Positions 47,803-56,974 of a DNA stretch of 64,000 nt are shown piece after piece. The position numbers and the translations under genes are program-made. The notes under the pieces are model-generated. The model was given only the letters and a program-made list of their open reading frames with translations. It ran no database searches and was not told the origin of the DNA. Numbering within the stretch: the stretch's first letter is position 1; every line of letters begins with the position of its first letter. Origin of the DNA: Mesorhizobium sp. WSM4311 (GTDB lineage: Bacteria > Pseudomonadota > Alphaproteobacteria > Rhizobiales > Rhizobiaceae); NCBI RefSeq assembly GCF_002295115.1, contig NZ_NSFV01000006.1:136501-200500 (forward strand). Reading direction: 5' to 3'.

Positions 47803-49062
47803 GTGATTGGACTTTATGACATCTGGCCCGCTTTCGTGGTCGTCGCGCTGCTTTGGCCGCTTGCGGGCATGCCGCTGTTTCAGCGGGTAGGTTTCGAATC
47901 GAACTCCTCCAGGGTGCGGGCAATAGACGGAATGCGAGGCTATCTGGCGCTTGCCGTCGTGCTTCACCACGCCGTCATCTACCATGAAATGCTGGCGACC
48001 GGCGCATGGAAGTATCCGCCTTCGGCTTTCTATGGCCCACTGGGACAGGTGGGCGTATCCTTGTTCTTTATCATCTCCGCCTATCTGTTCTGGGGGAAAC
48101 TGCTGTCGGCAAAGTCCTCCGTGGATTTTCCGACCCTGTTCCTCAAGCGGGCTTTCAGGATCGGGCCGCTCTATGTTCTGGCCGTCGGTACGGCGATGGC
48201 TTTGGAGGTCGCCGATGGCGCGATCGACTATTCGGCCTTCGCGACCTACGAGCGGGCATTTTTCAATCTGCTGTTCGGTGTCTTCGGCTATGTCCCGCTT
48301 TCGAGTTCCCGCGTCTGCGTATTGGCCTGCGTAACCTGGACCTTGCCCTATGAATGGCTGTTGTATTTCAGCCTGCCGATCGCGGCGATATTCAGCCGGC
48401 ATCCGGTGGCCCGCATGGGCTTGCCAGCCTTTCTCCTGGCGTTTTCAATTCTCATGTCAGTGAACGGGGGCCGCCCCGCCTACGGCTTTCTGGGGCTTTT
48501 CGCGGGCGGAATGTTGTGCGCAACGCTTGAAGCGCAAGGCCTGCTGGTGAAGTGGCATCGGCATGCCTTGTCCGCCGCCGCCCTGGTGATGCTGGTGTGT
48601 ATCTTCGCCGTTTATAAGACTGCCTACGCGCCGGGGCCGATGCTGCTATGCATTGCCACCTTCTTCCTGGTGGTGACGGGCGCTGATTTCTTTGGTCTGC
48701 TGACGGCCTCCCGCTCAGTGCGGCTGGGCGAGATCAGCTTTGGCATCTATCTCTTGCAAGGGCTTGCCTTCGTCTCGACGTTCTCCATCGCCCCCCTGCG
48801 GGCCTTCGCCATGGACAATGCCGCCCAATATTGGCTCGTGATATTGATTGCGATGGTGCTTCTGGTCCTCATGGCGCTGGTCGCGCACCTTGTGATCGAA
48901 AAGCCGGGCGTCTCGCTGGGAAACCGTCTTGCGGCAGTTCTTCGCCTGTCGACGCAGCGCGAGGTGCGTGAGACGACAGCCGCTGACGCAGCGCAGCCCT
49001 GGCGCACCGCGGACGTCTCACAAGACAGTCTGCAGGCCGCGCACAACGCCCAAGAGCGATGA
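47803..49062 (+). CDS. Acyltransferase 3 family (OafA-like) membrane protein
   Basis: A 419-residue integral protein with about ten helices. The family opening SRVRAIDGMRGYLALAVVLHHAVIYHEM carries the conserved Arg/Asp-Gly-Arg-Gly stretch and the catalytic His of LHH, and RAFRIGPLYVLAV gives the second conserved Arg motif. These enzymes acetylate or succinylate exopolysaccharide, lipopolysaccharide O-antigen or Nod factors (NodX-like). GTG at 47803 is chosen because GGAG lies 6 bases before it and residue numbering fits; the open frame begins earlier. The C-terminal 40 residues are polar. It is the first large gene after the low-GC patch. Confidence 0.85.
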   Translation: MIGLYDIWPAFVVVALLWPLAGMPLFQRVGFESNSSRVRAIDGMRGYLALAVVLHHAVIYHEMLATGAWKYPPSAFYGPLGQVGVSLFFIISAYLFWGKLLSAKSSVDFPTLFLKRAFRIGPLYVLAVGTAMALEVADGAIDYSAFATYERAFFNLLFGVFGYVPLSSSRVCVLACVTWTLPYEWLLYFSLPIAAIFSRHPVARMGLPAFLLAFSILMSVNGGRPAYGFLGLFAGGMLCATLEAQGLLVKWHRHALSAAALVMLVCIFAVYKTAYAPGPMLLCIATFFLVVTGADFFGLLTASRSVRLGEISFGIYLLQGLAFVSTFSIAPLRAFAMDNAAQYWLVILIAMVLLVLMALVAHLVIEKPGVSLGNRLAAVLRLSTQREVRETTAADAAQPWRTADVSQDSLQAAHNAQER

Positions 49063-49258
49063 TTTCCGGGCCATTCGAACGCTGTTTGGCCTGGGCTGAC
49101 GCGAACGATGCGGGCATCGCGATCAGAGCACGACCGCCGCATTTCATATGAAATGCTCCCGGCCCGGAACCTCTTGGCCCGCAGCGCGTTTCAAGCGTCC
49201 CGTCCGTGGACCAGCCCGGATATTTCTCCTGGCGCTGCTATAATCAGGAGCCTGCTTC

Positions 49259-49561
49259 ATGCACGACAAGCTGTTTCATTCACCGGTCGCACTGACCGTC
49301 GGCCTTGGCTTCAAGCGCGAGATTGCCTCGCTGGCCGAAATGCACGATTTCCTGACCGATTGGACGACCTCGCGCCGTGGCCCCCTCCATCGCAATGCCG
49401 TGGAGGCGTGCGGCCTTGCGCTGGAAGGCTGTATCACCAGGGACGAGGCGCGCCATGCGCTCGTCGAGTTCGCACAAGCAACCGGCATCCTCTGGCCCGA
49501 AGTCGAGCCGGACATCGTGGCGCGCGCCGTCGCGCGCGGCTATGGCGGCTACGCCGCCTGA
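49259..49561 (+). CDS. DUF982 domain protein
   Basis: A 100-residue protein of the rhizobial DUF982 family: FHSPVALTVGLGFKREIASLAEMHDFLTDW, then RRGPLHRNAVEACGLALEGCITRDEARHALVEFAQATGILW. The pattern of a beta strand, an (A/E)xxxL.xW helix, RG, then a helix with Cys and an AR.AF helix defines the family. Function is unknown; rhizobial genomes contain many copies. It ends in a strong terminator hairpin. Confidence 0.85.
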   Translation: MHDKLFHSPVALTVGLGFKREIASLAEMHDFLTDWTTSRRGPLHRNAVEACGLALEGCITRDEARHALVEFAQATGILWPEVEPDIVARAVARGYGGYAA

Positions 49562-49607
49562 GTTTGAGGCCACCTCCCGTCGTGGCGGCTAACGCCGTCA
49601 CCACCGA

Positions 49608-49638
49608 AAGCCCGGCTTGGCCTTCCCGAGCCGGGCTT
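49608..49638. terminator. Bidirectional terminator hairpin
   Basis: AAGCCCGGCT (49608-49617) and AGCCGGGCTT (49629-49638) form a perfect 10-bp stem with an 11-base loop, followed on the plus strand by CGCTTTGTT. It lies between the DUF982 gene and a converging small gene. Confidence 0.8.
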
Positions 49639-49709
49639 CGCTTTGTTGCAAGGCGATCACAAGGATCGCCGTCATCTGCCGATGATGTTTTGCCCAACGG
49701 TGTAGGCGA

Positions 49710-49907
49710 TCAACCTTTCGAAGGCGCGCGCCGACGCGTCGGCTTGGGCCTCGTCGGATCGGGCTCTTGCGATGACTGCGCTGCGAGGCGCAGCTCTCTC
49801 AATCTGGCTGTCTTCGCTTCGCGGGCCGCCCGCTCGGCGTCGAGTACGATCTGCGATTCACGCTTGGCGCGCTCATCGCGCTGAGTGTCGACTTTTGCAC
49901 GGACCAT
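49710..49907 (-). CDS. Small charged hypothetical protein
   Basis: A 65-residue protein that is almost entirely one charged helix: MVRAKVDTQRDERAKRESQIVLDAERAAREAKTARLRELRLAAQ, then a Pro/Arg tail (DPTRPKPTRRRAPSKG). Small AERAAREAKTARLRxLRLAxE proteins occur widely in rhizobia without known function. GGAG lies 11 bases before the ATG. Confidence 0.6.
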   Translation of the reverse strand: MVRAKVDTQRDERAKRESQIVLDAERAAREAKTARLRELRLAAQSSQEPDPTRPKPTRRRAPSKG

Positions 49908-50060
49908 GTGCTGCTAACTCCATTACGAACCAGCGTTGATTTGGAACAAATCGCCGCCTCCATCATCTTCCGGCCCCGCATGGTGCAGCGTTGCGGCGGG
50001 GGCGGCGATTACAAATGATGGTTGGAAGGCTTTTGTCATCGATGTTCCGGGATAGAGGTG

Positions 50061-50297
50061 TCAGTCACACCAACCTGACGAGACGACGAGCGACGCCTCG
50101 AATATCTGGTGTCCCTCCTCGTCGCGTACCTTGACGGTGATGGCGGTGTGGCCGTTTTCGATGATCTCGTCGCGGACGATGTCGGGCAGAATGCGGATCG
50201 CTTCGCGCCGTAGGCGTTCGCGCGTCTCGAAGACCTGGCCGTCATCATCGACCGTCAGACCGTCGCCATTGTAGAGGTCAAGATAATATCGAGGCAT
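50061..50297 (-). CDS. DUF6894 domain small protein
   Basis: A 78-residue protein starting MPRYYLDLYNGDGLTVDDDGQVFETRERLRREAIRILPDIVRDEI, the signature of the DUF6894 family (MPRYFFHxxDG....DDEG...). The rest (TAITVKVRDEEGHQIFEASLVVSSGW) forms two beta strands. Function is unknown; rhizobia carry many such genes, often stress-associated. ATG at 50297 fits the family start exactly. Confidence 0.85.
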   Translation of the reverse strand: MPRYYLDLYNGDGLTVDDDGQVFETRERLRREAIRILPDIVRDEIIENGHTAITVKVRDEEGHQIFEASLVVSSGWCD

Positions 50298-50517
50298 GAT
50301 GGGCTGAACCTCAGACTGATGAGATGGCGAAATATTCAACCGACAATTCGCGGACCAACCAGTTGTTCCGTCAGAGGGGCATTTGCCGCGGAACAAGCAG
50401 GCGCTAACAAATGTTAATGCTTAGCAGCGGCCAACGGCGTATGCAGCCGAAGCCGCCTTTGCTTCCGACAGAACAAGATGGCGATCGGCTGTCGAAGCCC
50501 TTTCGCCGGAGATTGCG

Positions 50518-51237
50518 GTGCTTGAATCCCTCTATCTGAACCTGGGGCAGCATGACGCGCTGTCAGACGCCGAGAAGGCGCTGCTCGCCGGCGCCATGAC
50601 GTTCGAGAGGCATTTCGCCACCGGCCAGGACATCGTCGCATCGGGGGCGCGGCCGACTTATTCGACGCTGATCCTCGACGGGCTGGCGGCGCGCTACAAG
50701 GTGCTGGAGAATGGCGGCCGGCAGTTCACCTCATTGCAGGTGTCCGGCGATTTCGTCGATCTCCACGCTTTCCTGCTGAAGACCATGGATCACGGCATCG
50801 TCGCTCTGTCGCCCTGTCATGTCATGTTCGCGGACCATAGCCGGCTTCGCGCCATCACCGAGCAGGCGCCGCACCTGACCCGGCTGTTGTGGCTGGACAC
50901 GCTGGTCGACGGCGCCATCCACCGCGAGTGGATCGTCGCCATGGGGCGGCGCTCCAAGACCTCGCATCTGGCCCATCTCGTCTGTGAACTCTTCGTGCGG
51001 CTGCAGGTGGTGCAGCGGACCAGCGGCATGAGCTTTCACCTGCCGCTCTCGCAGGTTGAACTGGCCGATGTGCTAGGCTTGTCGGTGGTGCACATGAACC
51101 GGGTTATCGGCGCCTTGCGCAAGGTCGGGGTCGTCAACTGGGCAAACCACACGGTGACCATTCTCGACTGGCACCGGCTGCAGGAAATCGCCGAGTTCGA
51201 TCCCACCTATCTCAGCATGATGCGGGAGCCGCGTTAG
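50518..51237 (+). CDS. Crp/Fnr family transcriptional regulator
   Basis: A 239-residue regulator with an N-terminal cNMP-binding-like beta-barrel (residues 20-120: GQDIVASGARPTYSTLILDGLAARYKVLENGGRQFTSLQVSGDFVDLHAFLL), a dimer helix, and a C-terminal winged helix with LPLSQVELADVLGLSVVHMNRVIGALRKVGVVNW. No Cys cluster of FNR type is present, so it is probably not an oxygen-sensing iron-sulfur protein. Start is GTG at 50518 with GGAG upstream. Its own target is unknown; the divergently placed DUF6894 gene is a candidate. A hairpin overlaps its stop codon. Confidence 0.88.
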   Translation: MLESLYLNLGQHDALSDAEKALLAGAMTFERHFATGQDIVASGARPTYSTLILDGLAARYKVLENGGRQFTSLQVSGDFVDLHAFLLKTMDHGIVALSPCHVMFADHSRLRAITEQAPHLTRLLWLDTLVDGAIHREWIVAMGRRSKTSHLAHLVCELFVRLQVVQRTSGMSFHLPLSQVELADVLGLSVVHMNRVIGALRKVGVVNWANHTVTILDWHRLQEIAEFDPTYLSMMREPR

Positions 51238-51258
51238 TTTATTCCAGACGCGGCTCCC
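51224..51258. terminator. Terminator hairpin overlapping the Crp/Fnr stop codon
   Basis: GGGAGCCGCGT (51224-51234) and ACGCGGCTCCC (51248-51258) form an 11-bp perfect stem; the loop contains the regulator's TAG. The left arm therefore also encodes the protein's last residues. It serves the gap between converging genes. Confidence 0.75.
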
Positions 51259-51278
51259 CGATCCTGTGGGCGAGACGT

Positions 51279-51776
51279 TCAAGCCGCTTCGGCTGCTACG
51301 TTGACCGCCGTCTCCGCGATCTTGGTCAGGGCCTCGTCCGTGGCCTTCTCTTCCTTCAGCGTTGCTTCGAGAAGCGTCACGGCTTCGTTCAGGCCGAGTT
51401 CACCGCCCCACGTCCTCAGCGTGCCATAGCGTGAGATCTCGTAGTGCTCGACCGCCTGCGCGGCGGCCAGCAGACCGGCATCGAGCGCGGGAGATCCCTT
51501 GTACTCCTCCATGATCTCGGCGCCTTCCTCGGTGATACCCATGATCGCCGCACAGGTCTTGCCGACCGGCTTCTTGCCGATCACGCCGAAGACTTTCTCC
51601 AGTCTGGCGACGTGGCCCTCGGTCTCGGTGCGGTGCTTTTCGAAGGCGGCCTTCAGCTCGGCGCTTTGCGCGGCCTTGGCCATTTTCGGCAGTGTCGCCA
51701 ATATCTTCTTTTCGGCGAAATAGATGTCCTTCAGCGTGTCATGAAACAGGTCGTCGAGCATTTTCTGCTTTGCCAT
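51279..51776 (-). CDS. DUF892 ferritin-like protein (YciF type)
   Basis: A 165-residue four-helix-bundle protein: MAKQKMLDDLFHDTLKDIYFAEKKILATLPKMAKAAQSAELKAAFEKHRTETEGHVARLEKVF is the typical YciE/YciF start, and VEHYEISRYGTLRTWGGELG carries the metal-binding Glu-His-Tyr. These proteins respond to osmotic and other stresses and may bind iron. ATG at 51776 is chosen with GAGG 8 bases upstream; ATG at 51782 is too close to that site. It is divergent from the kdp operon. Confidence 0.9.
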   Translation of the reverse strand: MAKQKMLDDLFHDTLKDIYFAEKKILATLPKMAKAAQSAELKAAFEKHRTETEGHVARLEKVFGVIGKKPVGKTCAAIMGITEEGAEIMEEYKGSPALDAGLLAAAQAVEHYEISRYGTLRTWGGELGLNEAVTLLEATLKEEKATDEALTKIAETAVNVAAEAA

Positions 51777-51920
51777 CGTCATATCCTCTGATGCGTGAAC
51801 CCTCAGGTCGACAATCTCCCGCAGATTGATTCGTTCCATCCGCGCCGCATAGCGCGGTCGAGCGGTCCAACCCGATAAATCCTCATGGGGACGCCATCTC
51901 CCCCGACACCGACGGCCGGC

Positions 51921-51950
51921 AAAAATCTTTATAAAATTCCTATTTCTTTC
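51921..51950 (+). promoter_or_regulatory. AT-rich tract upstream of kdp, candidate KdpE site
   Basis: The 334 bases between the DUF892 gene and the kdp operon hold no other gene. Within them AAAAATCTTTATAAAATTCC followed by TATTTCTTTCC and CGCCCCGCG resembles the arrangement of the E. coli KdpE operator (T-rich TTTATAC tract then a C-rich block). By-eye resemblance only. Confidence 0.35.
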
Positions 51951-52110
51951 CGCCCCGCGCCGTCTCGAACCTTTATGGCGATCGGCTCCATATTCCGCAT
52001 GGGAAAAACGTCGGACGCCGCCAATAGGAATGCGGCGCGCCGTTTTCACGTAATTGCAGGCCTGCTCCGGCAGCTGCCGAGTAGAAAAATCAAAGCAAGG
52101 AACAAGCACA

Positions 52111-52191
52111 ATGGACATTATTGTTCTCGGGATAGGGGTTTTGTTTTTTGCCCTGTCCTTGGTCTACATCAAAGCCTGCGACATTCTTTAA
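52111..52191 (+). CDS. 26-residue membrane peptide preceding kdpF
   Basis: MDIIVLGIGVLFFALSLVYIKACDIL: one membrane helix, then Lys-Ala-Cys-Asp. Purines (AAGCAAGGAACA) precede the ATG, and the stop is 16 bases before the kdpF start. Small proteins of the form M-(D)-hydrophobic-FFALS..Y..(A/G)CD.L are found at this place in kdp operons of several high-GC bacteria. They may act as a KdpF-like stabilising peptide, but no function is proven. Confidence 0.55.
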   Translation: MDIIVLGIGVLFFALSLVYIKACDIL

Positions 52192-52207
52192 GCCGGAGGA
52201 TCGAAAC

Positions 52208-52297
52208 ATGTTTCTCGACTATATTCTCGGTGGCGGTGTGACAGTGTTCCTCCTCGTCTACCTGACATACGCCCTCGTTCGCCCAGAACGCTTCTGA
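52208..52297 (+). CDS. kdpF: KdpF, small stabilising subunit of the potassium ATPase
   Basis: A 29-residue hydrophobic peptide (MFLDYILGGGVTVFLLVYLTYALVRPERF) with the LVYLxYALxRPExF ending that defines KdpF. It forms one membrane helix, associates with KdpA, and stabilises the KdpFABC complex. It lies between the 26-residue peptide and kdpA, whose ATG is 34 bases downstream. Such genes are often missed because of their size. Confidence 0.9.
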   Translation: MFLDYILGGGVTVFLLVYLTYALVRPERF

Positions 52298-52331
52298 TGG
52301 CAACTGGTGCAAGGCACGGAAAGCTACAACC

Positions 52332-54035
<1,704 letters not shown>

Positions 54036-54042
54036 GGCGGCC

Positions 54043-54252
54043 ATGCCCTTGTTCAGCAGCAAGCGTCGCAAGGCCAGGCCGCAGGCCGGCAGCGAGGGGG
54101 AGGCCAAGCCTCCTCCCTTCCCGACCGTTTCGACGTTCCTCGGCATTGCGGCCGTCATGATCGTGATCTGGCTGCTGGTCTACGGCCCACCCTTTTCGGC
54201 ATCCAATCACCCGGTGCCGCCCAACAACAGCGAAGCCGGAGCTTCAAAATGA
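54043..54252 (+). CDS. Small single-pass membrane protein wedged between kdpA and kdpB
   Basis: A 69-residue protein: a basic N-terminus (MPLFSSKRRKARPQAGSEGE), one membrane helix (about FLGIAAVMIVIWLLVYGPPF, residues 33-52) and a short polar Pro/Asn/Ser tail (SASNHPVPPNNSEAGASK). Its start follows GAGG by 6 bases, 7 bases after the kdpA stop, and its stop overlaps the kdpB start (ATGA). So it is placed for translational coupling inside the operon. The E. coli kdpFABC operon has no such gene. I do not recognise a family; an extra Kdp subunit is possible. Confidence 0.75.
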   Translation: MPLFSSKRRKARPQAGSEGEAKPPPFPTVSTFLGIAAVMIVIWLLVYGPPFSASNHPVPPNNSEAGASK

Positions 54253-56342
54253 GTCACACAAAATCAGCCAGCATCATGGATGCCAGCATTCTTTGGCCCG
54301 CCATTGGCGGTGCCTTCCGCAAACTCGACCCGCGCACGCTGGCCCGCAACCCGGTGATGTTCGTCGTCGCAATCGTCTCGGCGCTGACGTCAGTGCTGTT
54401 CGTCGGGGACCTCATCACCGGCGGCGGCGACCTGCGCTTCACATTGCAGATCATCATCTGGCTGTGGTTCACGGTGCTGTTCGCCAATTTCGCCGAAGCG
54501 GTCGCCGAGGGGCGCGGCAAGGCGCAGGCCGACTCGCTGCGCAAGGCGCGCACCGAGACCCAGGCCAAGCTGCTGGCCGGCGAGGACCGCTCCAAATTCA
54601 AGCTGGTGCCCGGCACCAGCCTGAAGGTCGGCGACATCGTGCTGGTCGAAGCCGGCGACATCATCCCGTCCGACGGCGAGGTGATCGAAGGCGTGGCCTC
54701 GGTCAATGAGGCGGCAATCACCGGGGAGTCCGCACCGGTCATCCGCGAATCCGGCGGCGACCGTTCTGCCGTCACCGGCGGCACGCAGGTTCTGTCCGAC
54801 TGGATCCGCGTGCGCATATCAGCCGCGTCCGGCCACACCTTCCTCGACCGCATGATCTCACTGGTCGAAGGGGCCGCGCGCCAGAAGACACCGAACGAGA
54901 TCGCGCTCAACATCCTGCTCGTCGGCATGACGCTGATCTTCGTGCTGGCCACCGCGACCATCCCGAGCTTTGCCTCCTATTCCGGCGGCTATATCTCGGT
55001 GACTGTGCTGGTCGCGCTGTTCGTCACCTTGATCCCGACCACCATCGGCGCGCTGCTCTCGGCCATCGGCATTGCCGGCATGGACCGCCTGGTGCGCTTC
55101 AACGTGCTGGCCATGTCGGGTCGTGCCGTGGAAGCCGCCGGCGACGTCGACACGCTGCTCCTCGACAAGACCGGCACCATCACGCTCGGCAACCGCCAGG
55201 CGACCGAATTCCGCCCGGTCAAGGGCGTCACCGAGCAGGAACTGGCCGACGCGGCGCAACTCGCCTCGCTCGCCGACGAGACGCCTGAGGGGCGCTCGAT
55301 CGTCGTGTTGGCCAAGGAGAAATACGGCATCCGCGCCCGTGACATGGCGACATTGCACGCCACCTTCGTGCCCTTCACGGCGCAGACCCGCATGAGCGGC
55401 GTCGACATCGACGGCTCGTCGGTACGCAAGGGCGCCGTCGATTCCGTGCTTGCCCACGTCAATCAGTCGACGGTGGCCGCCCACGGCACGCGTCCCGGCA
55501 GCGATACCGTCAGGGATCTCCAGGCGATCGCCGACGAGATTGGCAAGTCTGGCGGCACGCCGCTGGCGGTCGAGCGCGATGGTCGCCTGCTCGGCGTCGT
55601 CCACCTCAAGGACATCGTCAAGGGTGGCATCAGGGAGCGCTTTGCCGAGTTGCGCAAGATGGGTATCCGCACGGTGATGATCACCGGCGACAATCCGATG
55701 ACGGCAGCGGCGATCGCGGCGGAAGCCGGCGTCGACGACTTTCTCGCCCAGGCAACGCCCGAGGACAAGCTGAAGCTGATCCGAGACGAACAGGCCAAGG
55801 GCAAGCTGGTCGCCATGTGCGGCGACGGCACCAACGATGCGCCGGCCCTTGCCCAGGCCGATGTCGGCGTCGCGATGAACACCGGCACGGTCGCCGCCCG
55901 CGAGGCGGGCAACATGGTCGACCTCGACAGCGATCCGACCAAGCTCATCGAGATCGTCGAGATCGGCAAGGCGCTGCTGATGACACGCGGCTCGCTGACG
56001 ACCTTCTCCATCGCCAATGACGTTGCCAAGTATTTTGCCATCATCCCGGCGATGTTTGCGATCTTCTACGTCGCGCCGGGACAGACGACCGGCCCGTTGC
56101 AGGCGCTCAACATCATGCATCTGGGCACGCCGCAGAGCGCCATCCTGTCGGCCATCATCTTCAACGCGCTGATCATCATCGCGCTGATCCCGCTGTCGCT
56201 GAAAGGCGTCAAATATCGCGCCATCGGCGCCGGCGTGCTGCTCCGCCGCAACCTCCTCGTCTACGGCCTCGGCGGCATCATCGTGCCGTTCGTTGGCATC
56301 AAGGCGATCGATATGATCGTCACCGCCCTCGGCCTCGCTTAA
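54249..56342 (+). CDS. kdpB: Potassium-transporting ATPase ATP-binding subunit B
   Basis: A 697-residue P-type ATPase. Actuator motif AAITGESAPVIRESGGD, phosphorylation site LLLDKTGTITLGN with Asp306 (E. coli Asp307), and hinge GDGTNDAPALAQADVGVAMNTGT are all present, with seven predicted helices. It drives KdpA uptake by ATP hydrolysis. A serine that is regulatory in E. coli lies within the TGES loop (Ser162 there); the same TGES is seen here. Start overlaps the preceding small gene by 4 bases. KdpC follows by 11 bases. Confidence 0.98.
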   Translation: MSHTKSASIMDASILWPAIGGAFRKLDPRTLARNPVMFVVAIVSALTSVLFVGDLITGGGDLRFTLQIIIWLWFTVLFANFAEAVAEGRGKAQADSLRKARTETQAKLLAGEDRSKFKLVPGTSLKVGDIVLVEAGDIIPSDGEVIEGVASVNEAAITGESAPVIRESGGDRSAVTGGTQVLSDWIRVRISAASGHTFLDRMISLVEGAARQKTPNEIALNILLVGMTLIFVLATATIPSFASYSGGYISVTVLVALFVTLIPTTIGALLSAIGIAGMDRLVRFNVLAMSGRAVEAAGDVDTLLLDKTGTITLGNRQATEFRPVKGVTEQELADAAQLASLADETPEGRSIVVLAKEKYGIRARDMATLHATFVPFTAQTRMSGVDIDGSSVRKGAVDSVLAHVNQSTVAAHGTRPGSDTVRDLQAIADEIGKSGGTPLAVERDGRLLGVVHLKDIVKGGIRERFAELRKMGIRTVMITGDNPMTAAAIAAEAGVDDFLAQATPEDKLKLIRDEQAKGKLVAMCGDGTNDAPALAQADVGVAMNTGTVAAREAGNMVDLDSDPTKLIEIVEIGKALLMTRGSLTTFSIANDVAKYFAIIPAMFAIFYVAPGQTTGPLQALNIMHLGTPQSAILSAIIFNALIIIALIPLSLKGVKYRAIGAGVLLRRNLLVYGLGGIIVPFVGIKAIDMIVTALGLA

Positions 56343-56353
56343 GGAATAGATCC

Positions 56354-56917
56354 ATGCTCACCCAGATAAGACCCGCGGTCATCATGATCGTCTTCTTCAC
56401 GGTCCTGACCGGACTGATCTATCCGATCGGCATGACCGGCATTGCCCAGGCGCTGTTTCCGCACCAAGCCAATGGCAGCCTGATCGAGAAGGACAAAACG
56501 GTCATCGGCTCCGAGCTGATCGGCCAGGTCTTCGCCAGCGACAAGTATTTCCATGGCAGGCCTTCGGCGGCCGGCAATGGTTACGATGCCACCGCCTCCG
56601 GCGGCACCAATCTCGGCCCGACCAATCCCAAGCTGATCGAGCGCATCAAGGGCGATGCCGAGAAGCTGAAGGCGGAGAATCCGAACGCACCGGTCCCAAT
56701 GGATCTGGTGACGACGTCGGGCAGCGGCCTTGACCCGCAGATCAGCCCGGAGGCCGCCTATTTCCAGGTTCCGCGCGTGGCCAAGGCCAGGGGCATCGAC
56801 GAAGCCAAGGTCAAGGCGCTCGTCGACGGCCAGGTCGAGGGCAGGGAGCTCGGCTTCATGGGAGAGCCTGTCGTCAACGTGCTGGCGCTCAACCTGGCGC
56901 TCGACGCGGCTAAATAG
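56354..56917 (+). CDS. kdpC: Potassium-transporting ATPase subunit C
   Basis: A 187-residue subunit with one N-terminal membrane helix (IMIVFFTVLTGLIYPIGMTGIAQ) and a periplasmic domain. The KdpC signature VFASDKYFHGRPSAAGNGYDATASGGTNLGPTNPKL is complete, and VTTSGSGLDPQISPEAAYFQVPRVA is the second block. KdpC lies between KdpB and KdpA in the complex and raises ATP affinity. After it comes a strong hairpin before kdpD. Confidence 0.97.
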   Translation: MLTQIRPAVIMIVFFTVLTGLIYPIGMTGIAQALFPHQANGSLIEKDKTVIGSELIGQVFASDKYFHGRPSAAGNGYDATASGGTNLGPTNPKLIERIKGDAEKLKAENPNAPVPMDLVTTSGSGLDPQISPEAAYFQVPRVAKARGIDEAKVKALVDGQVEGRELGFMGEPVVNVLALNLALDAAK

Positions 56918-56925
56918 GTGATGGA

Positions 56926-56958
56926 GAGGTCCGGGGATCGACAGCATCCCCGGACCTC
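56926..56958. terminator. 13-bp hairpin between kdpC and kdpD
   Basis: GAGGTCCGGGGAT (56926-56938) pairs exactly with ATCCCCGGACCTC (56946-56958) around a 7-base loop, in the 57-base gap. No T-run follows (the plus strand continues GCCATGATCG), so read-through is likely; the structure probably dampens kdpDE transcription relative to kdpFABC, or protects the upstream mRNA. Confidence 0.7.
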
Positions 56959-56974
56959 GCCATGATCGATCCTG

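Noticed and set aside
46679..49090. Attachment-site duplication of the tRNA-Ser 3' end
   Set aside because: No second copy of the T-arm and acceptor sequence was found to the right within the window.
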